A stretch of DNA of 7,338 bases from Candidatus Hydrogenedentota bacterium (GTDB lineage: Bacteria > Hydrogenedentota > Hydrogenedentia > Hydrogenedentales > SLHB01): NCBI GenBank assembly GCA_013349485.1, contig DUZM01000168.1, forward strand, positions 1 to 7,338, read 5' to 3'. The notes under the pieces are model-generated. The model had not been told where the DNA came from. It saw only the letters and a program-made list of their open reading frames with translations, and ran no database searches. Positions 1 through 6,218 of the stretch are shown here, one piece after another. The translations under genes and the position numbers were made by a program. How positions within the stretch are numbered: position 1 is the stretch's first letter; the number at the start of each line of letters is the position of its first letter.

Positions 1-1570
1 GGAGCAACATCAAGGCCAGGCCCAACAGGACCACGGACACGCCGACGAGCAAGTAGGTGTGGCTGGCCCAGTTTGTCTTGATAAGCAGGAACAGACCTGC
101 GAGCGTTGTCACCAACATGAAGGCCATCGGGGCCAACAGAAACGCGGCGTTTCGCTTCAGCCCCTTGATTACCCACATGCTGACGCCCAGAAGGGCAAGG
201 GCCGCTACTAACTGGTTTGACGCGCCGAACGCCGGCCAGATGCGTTTCCAGGCGGGGACGTCGCCGGTTTGGACGAGAAGCAGAGCCGCGGCGCCCACGA
301 CACCGATTATGGTGGCCGAAAACCGATCCAACTTCATATTGCTGAGTTCCTGAAGCTGATAGCGGCCGAGCCGGGTGGCGGTGTCCAGCGTGGTCAGGAG
401 AAACGAATTGATGGCCAGAAGGCCTAACGAGACGCCGATGGCGGGACGGATCCCGATAAGGGCGGCAAACTTGCCGAATCCTTCCCCGAAGGTCTTAAGG
501 GCGTCGTCGCCGATCAGGCTGCCGCTCATCATGACGGTGCCGATGGCGATGACGGCCAAGAGCCCCTCGAGCAACATCGAGCCGTAACCGATAAGCGCTG
601 TGTCGGTTTCCTTTCTTAGCTGTTTCGACGTGGTGCCGCTCGAGACCAATGAGTGGAATCCGGAAACGGCCCCGCACGCCACAATGATGAACAAGGACGG
701 CCAGAGGTACTCGGCCTTATCGGGATCGGGCTTGAAGGTCGTGACCGCAGGCAGGGCAATGTCGAACCTACCCGCGCCGTACACCATGCCTATGGCGCCG
801 ATCGCAACGGCCACGTAAAGCATGTACGACGCCAGATAGTCTCGGGGCTGCAGCAGCAGCCAGACGGGCAGCACGGATGCGACGAAGATATAGAAAATCA
901 GCACGAAGCGCCAGGTCTCGAGACTCAATACGAATGTCTCTTGGACCCATTCTGCTCGAGCGCCGTACCAGACGGCCCCGATCACGATTGGAACCATAAC
1001 CAACGTCGCCGCCCACAACGGCACGCGGAATCGGTTGACGACAAGGCCAAAGATTAGGGCCAAAAGAATGTAAAGCATGCTTGAGAAGGCGACGGCGGGG
1101 TCGTCGGCAAGCGTTTTTGCCGAAAGCTGCAGGAATACGGCCACAACCAACATCAAGGCCAACCACGTGAACGAGAGAAAGAGCTGTTTGGCGCGGCGCC
1201 CCATCCAGTGGTCAATGACTTCGCCGATCGACTTGCCCCGGTGTCGCATCGACGCGGCCAATGCGCCCATATCGTGAGGGCCGCCAATAAAGACCGAACC
1301 GATCACGCACCATACGAACGCGGGCAGCCATCCGAACAGGGCGGCGGCTGCGATGGGCCCTACAATAGGCCCTGCGCCCGCGATCGAGGCAAAATGGTGG
1401 CCGGCAAGCACCGCGGGATGCGTCGGGCAATAGTCGACGCCGTCCGAGAACTCTTCGGACGGCGGCACGTTGGCGTCGTCAAGCGCGTAGACGCGACTCA
1501 TGAAGCGGCCGTAGAGCCTGTATCCCGCGAGGAACACGACCGCGGCCAAGATGAAGAGTACCGCAAGCAT
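1..1570 (-). CDS. cstA: Carbon starvation protein A (CstA family peptide/pyruvate transporter), C-terminus cut by window edge
   Basis: An inner-membrane importer of the CstA family, whose characterised members take up peptides or pyruvate during carbon limitation. Translating the reverse strand from the ATG at 1570 gives 523 residues without a stop before the edge. Family hallmarks are in order: HHFASIAGAGPIVGP at residues 58-72, GGPHDMGA near 96-103, QPRDYL at 241-246, SGFHSLVSSGTTSKQL at 303-318, TTLDTATRLGRYQLQEL at 393-409 and WPAFGASNQLVAALAL at 445-460. Many hydrophobic helices separate them. The start is well supported: AAAGGAGGGG (1578-1587) lies just upstream, its GGAGG core 9 nt from the ATG. 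All central motifs are intact, so the gene looks functional and only its last part lies outside the window. The gene upstream on the same strand is 74 nt away, and no clear separate promoter is visible between them, so co-transcription is likely. Whether the substrate is peptide or pyruvate cannot be told. Confidence 0.95.
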   Translation of the reverse strand, partial: MLAVLFILAAVVFLAGYRLYGRFMSRVYALDDANVPPSEEFSDGVDYCPTHPAVLAGHHFASIAGAGPIVGPIAAAALFGWLPAFVWCVIGSVFIGGPHDMGALAASMRHRGKSIGEVIDHWMGRRAKQLFLSFTWLALMLVVAVFLQLSAKTLADDPAVAFSSMLYILLALIFGLVVNRFRVPLWAATLVMVPIVIGAVWYGARAEWVQETFVLSLETWRFVLIFYIFVASVLPVWLLLQPRDYLASYMLYVAVAIGAIGMVYGAGRFDIALPAVTTFKPDPDKAEYLWPSLFIIVACGAVSGFHSLVSSGTTSKQLRKETDTALIGYGSMLLEGLLAVIAIGTVMMSGSLIGDDALKTFGEGFGKFAALIGIRPAIGVSLGLLAINSFLLTTLDTATRLGRYQLQELSNMKLDRFSATIIGVVGAAALLLVQTGDVPAWKRIWPAFGASNQLVAALALLGVSMWVIKGLKRNAAFLLAPMAFMLVTTLAGLFLLIKTNWASHTYLLVGVSVVLLGLALMLL

Positions 1571-1577
1571 CGGACTT

Positions 1578-1587
1578 CCCCTCCTTT
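1578..1587 (-). promoter_or_regulatory. Strong Shine-Dalgarno of cstA
   Basis: Reverse-strand AAAGGAGGGG, with its GGAGG core 9 nt before the cstA ATG. It is the most consensus-like ribosome site in the window and fixes the cstA start. Its strength contrasts with the upstream gene, which has no visible ribosome site. Confidence 0.8.
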
Positions 1588-1644
1588 GTGCGCACTAGGT
1601 AGCTAACGCGGTGTGGCCTTTATCGCCGAAACCGGTGTTTTGGT

Positions 1645-2079
1645 TTAGACCGTTTGGGCCGCAAGTCCATACGCTTTATCCACGAGCGCGGCCAGATCGC
1701 GGATTCGCCGGGACCCCCGCCCGGCCGCCTGATAGTGACAGACCTCGATATAGCCCCGTAACCCGAGCAGAAACGAACGGGTCCTTATCCGCGGCGCGAA
1801 CTCGTTGCCCACAAAAAGGAAACGGTGTAGCATCACGTCGCGTTCGGGAGGCCAGTTCTCGAGGAGGAATTGGGCGTCTTCGTCGCCGGCATGGCGCCAG
1901 ACGACGTAATCGTCCACATAGTATTCCGCCACGGGGCCCAGGAGGGCATCCTTGGCTACAGTGGTCCTGCGGCGGACGCCGCGCATCGCGCGCCAAGACC
2001 AGGGCTCGAATCCGTGGCGACGCCAGAAGTCGGCCGCCTCCGCCAAAATTGCCGCGTCGTGTTGCTCTGAAGATACCAT
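1645..2079 (-). CDS. Unrecognised 144-residue soluble protein upstream of cstA
   Basis: I do not recognise this family. The ATG at 2079 gives a 144-residue protein ending at TAA (1645-1647). It is soluble, with no signal peptide or membrane helix, and rich in aromatic and charged residues: FWRRHGFEPWSWRAMRG at about 18-34, EYYVDDYVVWRH at 52-63, ENWPPERDVMLHRFLF at 74-89 and a basic C-terminal part (RIRTRSFLLGLRGYIEV, RGSRRIRD). An in-frame TTG at 2118 would extend it, but that TTG forms part of the predicted -35 box, so the ATG is preferred. The gene sits 74 nt upstream of cstA on the same strand. In Escherichia coli a short YbdD/YjiX-type gene accompanies cstA homologues downstream; this protein is larger and I see no resemblance. 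The opposite-strand reading frame is arginine/proline-rich and looks like a shadow. A role tied to CstA is inference from position only. Confidence 0.72.
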   Translation of the reverse strand: MVSSEQHDAAILAEAADFWRRHGFEPWSWRAMRGVRRRTTVAKDALLGPVAEYYVDDYVVWRHAGDEDAQFLLENWPPERDVMLHRFLFVGNEFAPRIRTRSFLLGLRGYIEVCHYQAAGRGSRRIRDLAALVDKAYGLAAQTV

Positions 2080-2089
2080 GTGTTGGCCG

Positions 2090-2118
2090 AGTATACCGCA
2101 GCGGACGTGCGGCGGCAA
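2090..2118 (-). promoter_or_regulatory. Predicted sigma70-like promoter for the 144-residue gene and cstA
   Basis: On the reverse strand, TTGCCG (2113-2118) and TATACT (2090-2095) are separated by exactly 17 nt, matching the -35 consensus at 4 of 6 and the -10 consensus at 5 of 6 positions. Transcription would begin around 2081-2083, only 2-4 nt before the ATG at 2079, implying a nearly leaderless message. No other comparable promoter is seen upstream of cstA. Confidence 0.5.
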
Positions 2119-2148
2119 CTGTACGAGCGGCCTCGAAGCGCGCTTAGG

Positions 2149-2178
2149 TTGCGGATAGGCGCCAAGAACCCGTATAAG
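2149..2178 (+). promoter_or_regulatory. Predicted promoter of gltS
   Basis: TATAAG (2173-2178) matches the -10 consensus at 5 of 6 positions. A weak -35, TTGCGG (2149-2154), lies 18 nt upstream. The start of transcription would fall near 2185, leaving a leader of about 23 nt that carries GGGGAGGG (2196-2203) shortly before the ATG at 2208. The weak -35 box suggests either a modest promoter or one helped by an activator. Confidence 0.42.
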
Positions 2179-2207
2179 GTACGCAAATCTCTTTTGGGGA
2201 GGGCATC

Positions 2208-3647
2208 ATGGCGGTCGTATTCTCGTTCACGTCCTTGTGTCTGTTGCTTGTATTGGGTAAGGTCCTGAGACTCAAGATTGGATTGTTCCAGCGATTGTAT
2301 CTGCCGGCGTCGGTGCTTGGCGGCGTGGCCGGCCTGATGGTATTTCAGACGGTCCTCGGCGTAGGCAAGTTTGTGTTGGCGTACGCGGACCCGAACGCGC
2401 CGACGGGCCTCGAGTCGGTGATGACCGCGCTTGTCGCCTTGCAGGCGGACGCGACGTTAGGCTGGGGCCGGTTGCCGGGTCTCCTGATCAACATCGTGTT
2501 TGCCGCGCTGTTCTTGGGTGTGACGATTCCCCCGCTTAAAACGATCTGGCAGAAGTCCGGCCCTCAGTTGGCGTATGGCCAGATCGTTGCCTGGGGACAG
2601 TATGTGGTTGGCCTCGGGCTAGCCTTGGCGGTACTCGCGCCGTTTCTCAAGGTCCCCGCGTTTATCGGTACGATCATTCCCGTGGGGTTCGAGGGCGGCC
2701 ACGGCACGGCCGGCGGACTTAAGGAAACCTTCGAGTTCTTCGGTTGGGCGGAGGGGGCCGATTTCGCGTTGGCCTCGGCTACAGCGGGCATCGTCTCCGC
2801 CATCATCGTCGGCATGGCCTTGATCAACTGGGCGGTCCGGCATGGCTACACCCAAAAACTCAAACGAATCGAGGATATGCCCTCGAGCAGCATCAGCGGC
2901 GTGTACGCGGTGGACGAACGGCCCAGCGCCGGGAAACAAACCGTGTCGGCCGATTCGGTGGACAGTCTGGCGCTGCATCTCGCCTTGATCGGCGTGGCGG
3001 TGTTTATCGGCTATTTTATGAAGTTGGGTTTGGTGCGTGTCGAGTCACTTTCCGACGTTTTGTCCGAGAAGAAGTTCCTCGCCGGGTTTCCGCTGTTTCC
3101 GCTGTGTATGATAGGTGGTCTTGGGGTACAGCTCTTTCTTTCGCGGGTCGCCAGAACAGACCTCATTGATCACCAGCTTATGCAGCGTCTATCGGGCACG
3201 GCAATGGATTTCCTAGTTGTAGCGGCCATATCAACCATCCGACTCCCCGTTATCCTGAGCGGCCTCGCGCCGTTTGCGCTCCTGGTGGTTGCGGGCATTG
3301 CATGGAACGTATTCTGCGTGGTGTGGCTGGCGAGACGTTTACTGCCTAAGGGTGCCTGGTTCGAGCGGGCCATCACCGAGATGGGCCAATCGATGGGGGT
3401 GACGGCCACGGGGTTGCTGTTGTTGCGGGTCGTCGATCCGGAGCACGAGACGGACGCGGTTTCCGCCTTTGGCTATAAGCAACTTCTCCACGAGCCGTTC
3501 ATGGGCGGCGGCCTATGGACGTCGATCGCGGTTCCGCTGGCGATTACGCAGGGTCCTGTTATCGTGTTTGCCATAAGCCTGGGCGCGATCGCGGTTTGGC
3601 TCGTGGTTTGGGCGGGGTTGTTTCGACACGGCGCAGGCGAGAGTTGA
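2208..3647 (+). CDS. gltS: Sodium/glutamate symporter, GltS (ESS) family, long form
   Basis: An integral membrane protein predicted to couple sodium influx to glutamate uptake. It has 479 residues against 401 for Escherichia coli GltS. The first signature, GFEGGHGTAGG at residues 160-170, corresponds to the SGGHGTG re-entrant loop of the E. coli protein. The second half carries MGQSMGVTATGLLLLRVVDP at 392-411, the counterpart of the GLGATPTAIANM re-entrant loop. These two loops, in inverted halves, form the substrate/ion pore in this family. Hydrophobic helices cover most of the chain on both sides of a hydrophilic central loop (about 211-252). The start is the ATG at 2208 with GGGGAGGG just upstream. 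The gene is divergent from the 144-residue gene/cstA pair and convergent with the membrane microprotein. Glutamate is the family's usual substrate; another dicarboxylate or amino acid is possible. Confidence 0.92.
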   Translation: MAVVFSFTSLCLLLVLGKVLRLKIGLFQRLYLPASVLGGVAGLMVFQTVLGVGKFVLAYADPNAPTGLESVMTALVALQADATLGWGRLPGLLINIVFAALFLGVTIPPLKTIWQKSGPQLAYGQIVAWGQYVVGLGLALAVLAPFLKVPAFIGTIIPVGFEGGHGTAGGLKETFEFFGWAEGADFALASATAGIVSAIIVGMALINWAVRHGYTQKLKRIEDMPSSSISGVYAVDERPSAGKQTVSADSVDSLALHLALIGVAVFIGYFMKLGLVRVESLSDVLSEKKFLAGFPLFPLCMIGGLGVQLFLSRVARTDLIDHQLMQRLSGTAMDFLVVAAISTIRLPVILSGLAPFALLVVAGIAWNVFCVVWLARRLLPKGAWFERAITEMGQSMGVTATGLLLLRVVDPEHETDAVSAFGYKQLLHEPFMGGGLWTSIAVPLAITQGPVIVFAISLGAIAVWLVVWAGLFRHGAGES

Positions 3648-3652
3648 TCCCC

Positions 3653-3673
3653 TGCCGCAGTGCCTCTGCAGCA
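3653..3673 (+). terminator. Weak hairpin after gltS, possible transcript end
   Basis: Just after the gltS stop, TGC-c-GCAG and CTGC-a-GCA pair around a 5-nt loop, giving seven base pairs with one internal mismatch. No T-run follows, so this is not a canonical intrinsic terminator. It may mark the 3' end or only stabilise it. The 59-bp gap to the convergent microprotein gene holds nothing else that I can identify. Confidence 0.22.
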
Positions 3674-3706
3674 TACAAGTCTCCGCCATGTGGTAAGCGA
3701 TGCGGC

Positions 3707-3832
3707 CTAGTTCGGGTTCACCATTTTCAGGATGATGACGAGCAACACAATGGGGCCGCCAATCGCCAGCAGCCACATCTTGTTTGCGATCACCCAATCC
3801 AGCACACCGCTGAGCATCGAGTTCACGTCCAC
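3707..3832 (-). CDS. 41-residue single-helix membrane microprotein
   Basis: A small reverse-strand reading frame from GTG (3832) to TAG (3707-3709), reading MDVNSMLSGVLDWVIANKMW and continuing into a hydrophobic stretch (LLAIGGPIVLLVIILKM, residues 21-37) before a short polar end (VNPN). This has the form of a single-pass membrane peptide with an amphipathic N-terminal segment. The GTG start is preferred because AAAGGGGG (3838-3845) lies 5 nt upstream; the internal ATG at 3817 has no ribosome site. It begins 33 nt after the stop of the zinc-cluster membrane protein on the same strand, so the two are probably one transcript. The short length makes chance possible, but the clean start, ribosome site, uninterrupted membrane segment and operon position all point to a real gene. 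Function unknown; a regulatory or structural partner of the upstream membrane protein is a guess. Confidence 0.62.
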   Translation of the reverse strand: MDVNSMLSGVLDWVIANKMWLLAIGGPIVLLVIILKMVNPN

Positions 3833-3865
3833 GTTCGCCCCCTTTCCCGATCAAAGCGCCTTCGT

Positions 3866-4558
3866 CTATTCTCCCTTCGCCGGCAGTTCGCCCCTCAGTA
3901 TCGTATCCTTGTACTCCTTCCTTTCGGCGTCGGACTTGAGGTACGCGCGCGGCCCCGCCTCGCGCAAGGCCTTCTCCTCCAAAGCCACTTTGGCTTCGCG
4001 TGCAATTCCGAAGACAGCGCAGCCCAGAGCCGCAACGGCAAGCACTACGCCGAGCAGACTCCGCGAACGATCCTCGTAATACCTCGGGAAAATGAGCCCG
4101 ACCACTCCCCAGAATGCACCGCCGACGGCAACCATGATAACCAACGCGGAAGTCCACCCGAAGCTGACAACACGGAAATAGGGGAAGAATATTGCAACGA
4201 CGACGATCACTAACGCCGCGCCGCCGGCCGAAACGCTGAGTGTCCAGGGGGAAATGACCTTGGCGGCGCTAGCGGTGAGCACCTCGACCTCTTCTTCAGC
4301 TTCGGCTTCGTCGGCGACAGCGGCTTCTTCATCGGCCGCTACGGCCGCTTTCGCCGCCTGATACTTCGAGCGCCGCTCTTGTCGTTCGCGGACGCACTCG
4401 GCGCAGAGAAGCCGCCCACTCCGCGTTTCGTGCATGTGATCCGGGCAGACCAGGCTGCCGCACCGGCTGCACGTGACCGCGCATTCCTCGCAGAGGAGTT
4501 TGTTGCATTCGGCGCAGTAGCCCGCAGAGCTCCGCGTATGACATACGTCGCACTCCAT
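3866..4558 (-). CDS. Zinc-cluster (B-box-like) membrane protein with three predicted helices
   Basis: A 230-residue protein of unknown function. Residues 1-55 are a Cys/His-rich cluster: cysteines at 3, 6, 15, 18, 23, 26, 30, 33, 38, 52 and 55 plus histidines at 7, 41 and 43, giving repeated CxxC pairs as in B-box, RING-like or double zinc-ribbon folds. This is enough for two or three zinc sites. A basic patch (57-70) and an Ala/Glu-rich acidic linker (about 71-92) follow. Then come three hydrophobic segments at about 107-130, 134-157 and 166-186 and a charged C-terminal tail (187-230). The expected arrangement is a cytoplasmic zinc domain tethered to the inner membrane. The ATG at 4558 is chosen because GGGGAGAG (4565-4572) lies 6 nt upstream and the zinc cluster begins at once; a GTG at 4603 would add 15 residues without support. 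The microprotein gene follows 33 nt downstream. Confidence 0.85.
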   Translation of the reverse strand: MECDVCHTRSSAGYCAECNKLLCEECAVTCSRCGSLVCPDHMHETRSGRLLCAECVRERQERRSKYQAAKAAVAADEEAAVADEAEAEEEVEVLTASAAKVISPWTLSVSAGGAALVIVVVAIFFPYFRVVSFGWTSALVIMVAVGGAFWGVVGLIFPRYYEDRSRSLLGVVLAVAALGCAVFGIAREAKVALEEKALREAGPRAYLKSDAERKEYKDTILRGELPAKGE

Positions 4559-4630
4559 GGTGTTCTCTCCCCGACTTGCTCCCACGCGATTGCAGGCGGC
4601 CACCCGCGCCAGTGCTTTCTAAACGCATGA

Positions 4631-4650
4631 GTGCCTGTCACCCCGTTTCC
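4631..4650 (-). repeat. Possible fragment of a dispersed GGGGTGACAGGCAC-type repeat
   Basis: The reverse strand reads GGAAACGGGGTGACAGGCAC. From memory, tags of the form GGGGTGACAGGCAC recur in intergenic regions of many environmental bacterial genomes and look like pieces of dispersed (possibly REP-like) repeats. Only one copy is present here and no inverted partner is visible in the window, so the assignment is tentative. It lies in the predicted leader of the zinc-cluster gene and upstream of the 77-residue ORF. Confidence 0.25.
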
Positions 4651-4667
4651 AACACGCGTCCATGTAG

Positions 4668-4696
4668 AATCTAGCACACGGCGACGCGCTTTGCAA
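4668..4696 (-). promoter_or_regulatory. Predicted promoter of the zinc-cluster membrane protein gene
   Basis: Reverse-strand TTGCAA (4691-4696) and TAGATT (4668-4673) are separated by 17 nt, each matching its consensus at 4 of 6 positions. Transcription would start near 4661, giving a leader of about 100 nt that contains the short motif noted at 4631-4650. It is a moderate match and the only reasonable one upstream of this gene. Confidence 0.35.
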
Positions 4697-4754
4697 TGCA
4701 TCTCCGGCCCGGGCGCGGATTGCACCAGCGGCCGCGGGCCTCGACGCCGAGAGC

Positions 4755-4988
4755 GTGGTGGAATTGGCTGAGGAACTGGATGCGCCCTCGGCAACGTCGT
4801 TGGCGGCCCTCTCCTGCGCAATCGGCTTTGCCCCGGACGCGCGAGCGGCATGCTTCGTCGACGTACCTCCGATGAAGCAGGCCTCGTCCGACACCAACCG
4901 AATCCTCGGCCTGTTCCGCGAACTCCGGATGAGCCAAGAACTCATCGATGATTGGCAGCACAGCACCATGACGCTCTACATGAATTAG
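4755..4988 (+). CDS. Unrecognised 77-residue ORF in front of an intrinsic terminator, possibly 5'-truncated
   Basis: A forward reading frame from GTG (4755; a second GTG follows at 4758) to TAG (4986-4988). I do not recognise the product. It is soluble: an acidic helical N-terminus (VELAEELDAPSATSLAAL), a cysteine-containing centre (SCAIGFAPDARAACFVDVPP) and a helical, charged C-terminus (RILGLFRELRMSQELIDDW). Two things argue for a real gene: about three quarters of its codons end in G or C by hand count, as expected here, and a strong intrinsic terminator in the same direction starts 22 nt after the stop. Against it, there is no good ribosome site, and the frame stays open and protein-like upstream to 4668 without an ATG, GTG or TTG. 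It may therefore be the 3' part of a gene whose start was lost. The reverse-strand frame over the same bases looks like a shadow. Confidence 0.45.
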   Translation: MVELAEELDAPSATSLAALSCAIGFAPDARAACFVDVPPMKQASSDTNRILGLFRELRMSQELIDDWQHSTMTLYMN

Positions 4989-5010
4989 CGTCGGGTAATG
5001 CAATCCACAT

Positions 5011-5037
5011 GGGCGGCCTCCGGGCCGCCCTTTTCTT
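5011..5037 (+). terminator. Intrinsic (Rho-independent) terminator
   Basis: GGGCGGCC (5011-5018) and GGCCGCCC (5023-5030) form a perfect 8-bp GC stem around the loop TCCG, followed directly by TTTTCTT (5031-5037). The reverse strand has no T-run after the stem, so the element is directional and ends forward transcripts, here the 77-residue ORF. It also shields squalene synthase from antisense read-through. Confidence 0.9.
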
Positions 5038-5060
5038 AGGTTCGCGCAAGGCCTGCCACG

Positions 5061-6125
5061 TCACGGACGCGTTCGCGCGGGACAAACGGCCGCGCGGGGC
5101 AGGCCGGCCGCGGCGGCGCGGAACGCAAAGCGAAGGAGTCGGTTGCTGAATCCGAGGAGATTGGTGACGAGGATGGTTGCCTTGACGCTGCGTCGGGTGA
5201 TCTTGACGTCCTTTCCCGAGGTGAATTCGGGATGCTTGTTGAGTTTGCGGAGTGTCAGCACGGCCATGCCGATCGCCCAGAGGCAAAAGCGGCGTATGCC
5301 GCGCTCGGATTTCGGCACGGCCAGGGTGTAATCGAGCGCGTGTTCGAGATGTGCCAGGGCGATGCCTACGAGGCGCTTGAGCCCTGTCTGAAACCCCTGG
5401 TCGGTGTGGTTTTCCTGGGACAACTCGCGAAGATCAAACCCTTCGCGGGCAAACAGGCCTCGCGGCAGCCAACACATATCGCGGTCCTTGTCGTCCCAGA
5501 CGTCTTTGAGAATGTTCGTCATTTGGAGCCCTTGGCCGAACGAGACCGCCAAGTCCGAAAGGGTCTGCCGATGCTGAGCGACCTCGGGCGAGTAGGCGCA
5601 GAAAAGCTCCGTCAACATCTCGCCAACCACCCCCGCCACGTGGTAGCAGTAGGCGTCAAGGTGCTCGAGATCGCGGAGTCCGTGAATCACGTTGCCCCGC
5701 TGAAACTCTTCCATGCCTTGCGACATCGTGCGGACGCACTGCGCCAAGGCGCGTTGTTCTTTCGCGCTGAAGCCGTGGGTAATGCGCAACACCCGCGGCG
5801 TATTGTGAACCAGTTCGCGTTCGGCCTCGAGCGTCGATCCCTCGAGGCGCGGGGCAAGTGCCGCGCCGAACGCCTCCGGCGAACCACTGCCCTCGAGCGC
5901 GGCAACGAACGCCGCGTAGAACCGCCTTTTCTCGCCGACGTCCAGCGAATCCGAGTCCTCAATGGTGTCGGCGATCCGGCAGAGCAGGTATGCGTTGGCG
6001 ACCACGGTGCAAAGGGGCTCGGGCAATTGCGGTATCGTGAGCGCAAAAGTCCGTGAGACCTTTTGGAGGATCGCGTCCTGATAAGCGAGGTCTTCTGATT
6101 GGGGCAGACGACTGGACGTTCCCAT
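5061..6125 (-). CDS. Squalene synthase (farnesyl-diphosphate farnesyltransferase), trans-isoprenyl head-to-head synthase family
   Basis: Predicted to join two farnesyl diphosphates head to head, through presqualene diphosphate, to squalene (a phytoene synthase would use geranylgeranyl diphosphate). The 354 residues show the family motifs in order: VSRTFALTIPQLP at 23-35; the first aspartate-rich motif DTIED (53-57) within AYLLCRIADTIEDS; YCYHVAGVVGEMLTELF at 159-175; and the second aspartate-rich motif DVWDD (208-212) within GQGLQMTNILKDVWDD. Both aspartate clusters, which bind the Mg-diphosphates, are intact. The wording of the motifs resembles the single-enzyme squalene synthases of bacteria and eukaryotes more than the split HpnC/HpnD pair. 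The basic C-terminal segment (about 308-340) may contact the membrane, but no clear anchor is seen. The ATG at 6125 is preferred over an upstream TTG at 6167 because the family sequence starts soon after it and GAGGG (6135-6139) precedes it by 9 nt. No terpenoid gene adjoins it in the window. Confidence 0.88.
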   Translation of the reverse strand: MGTSSRLPQSEDLAYQDAILQKVSRTFALTIPQLPEPLCTVVANAYLLCRIADTIEDSDSLDVGEKRRFYAAFVAALEGSGSPEAFGAALAPRLEGSTLEAERELVHNTPRVLRITHGFSAKEQRALAQCVRTMSQGMEEFQRGNVIHGLRDLEHLDAYCYHVAGVVGEMLTELFCAYSPEVAQHRQTLSDLAVSFGQGLQMTNILKDVWDDKDRDMCWLPRGLFAREGFDLRELSQENHTDQGFQTGLKRLVGIALAHLEHALDYTLAVPKSERGIRRFCLWAIGMAVLTLRKLNKHPEFTSGKDVKITRRSVKATILVTNLLGFSNRLLRFAFRAAAAGLPRAAVCPARTRP

Positions 6126-6167
6126 GGCAAGATGCCCTCGTTGGCAACGACAATTCCTGGGCAACAA

Positions 6168-6197
6168 AGCCTATTCCTATGCCCCCATCCGTGTCAA
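6168..6197 (-). promoter_or_regulatory. Possible promoter of squalene synthase
   Basis: The reverse strand has a perfect -35 hexamer, TTGACA (6192-6197), and 18 nt downstream a poor -10, TAGGCT (6168-6173). Transcription would start near 6161, about 36 nt before the ATG. The weak -10 lowers confidence. Two dyad-symmetric sequences lie directly upstream of the -35 box. Confidence 0.33.
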
Positions 6198-6200
6198 GGT

Positions 6201-6218
6201 CGCGAATCTAAGATCGCG
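6201..6218. repeat. Imperfect palindrome upstream of squalene synthase
   Basis: CGCGAATCTAAGATCGCG reads nearly the same on both strands: CGCG at each end, with ATCT and AGAT inside, allowing one extra A in the left arm. It sits a few bases upstream of the putative squalene synthase -35 box, a typical place for a regulator site. Confidence 0.35.

Noticed and set aside
653..1057. Forward and reverse frames inside the first 1.6 kb
   Set aside because: The region is fully explained by cstA, which has several unmistakable motifs; the other frames are shadows.
1611..2147. Forward 178-residue open frame
   Set aside because: Arginine/proline-rich translation with no motif, opposite a reverse frame of normal protein composition; treated as a shadow.
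3515..4213. Forward 232-residue and reverse 214-residue frames spanning the end of gltS and the microprotein/zinc gene region
   Set aside because: Both cross the ends of well-supported genes, and their translations are rich in Arg, His and Pro without any domain.
4604..4754. Riboswitch or structured RNA in the zinc-cluster gene leader
   Set aside because: I see no known riboswitch core or convincing terminator/antiterminator pair; only a predicted promoter and one short motif.
4671..5003. Reverse 110-residue frame over the 77-residue ORF
   Set aside because: It starts with TTG, has an Arg-rich second half, and the only terminator nearby points forward, supporting the other strand.
5232..6056. 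Forward 274-residue open frame
   Set aside because: It lies entirely antisense to squalene synthase, whose frame has all family motifs; its own translation shows no recognisable domain and has the look of a GC-rich shadow frame.
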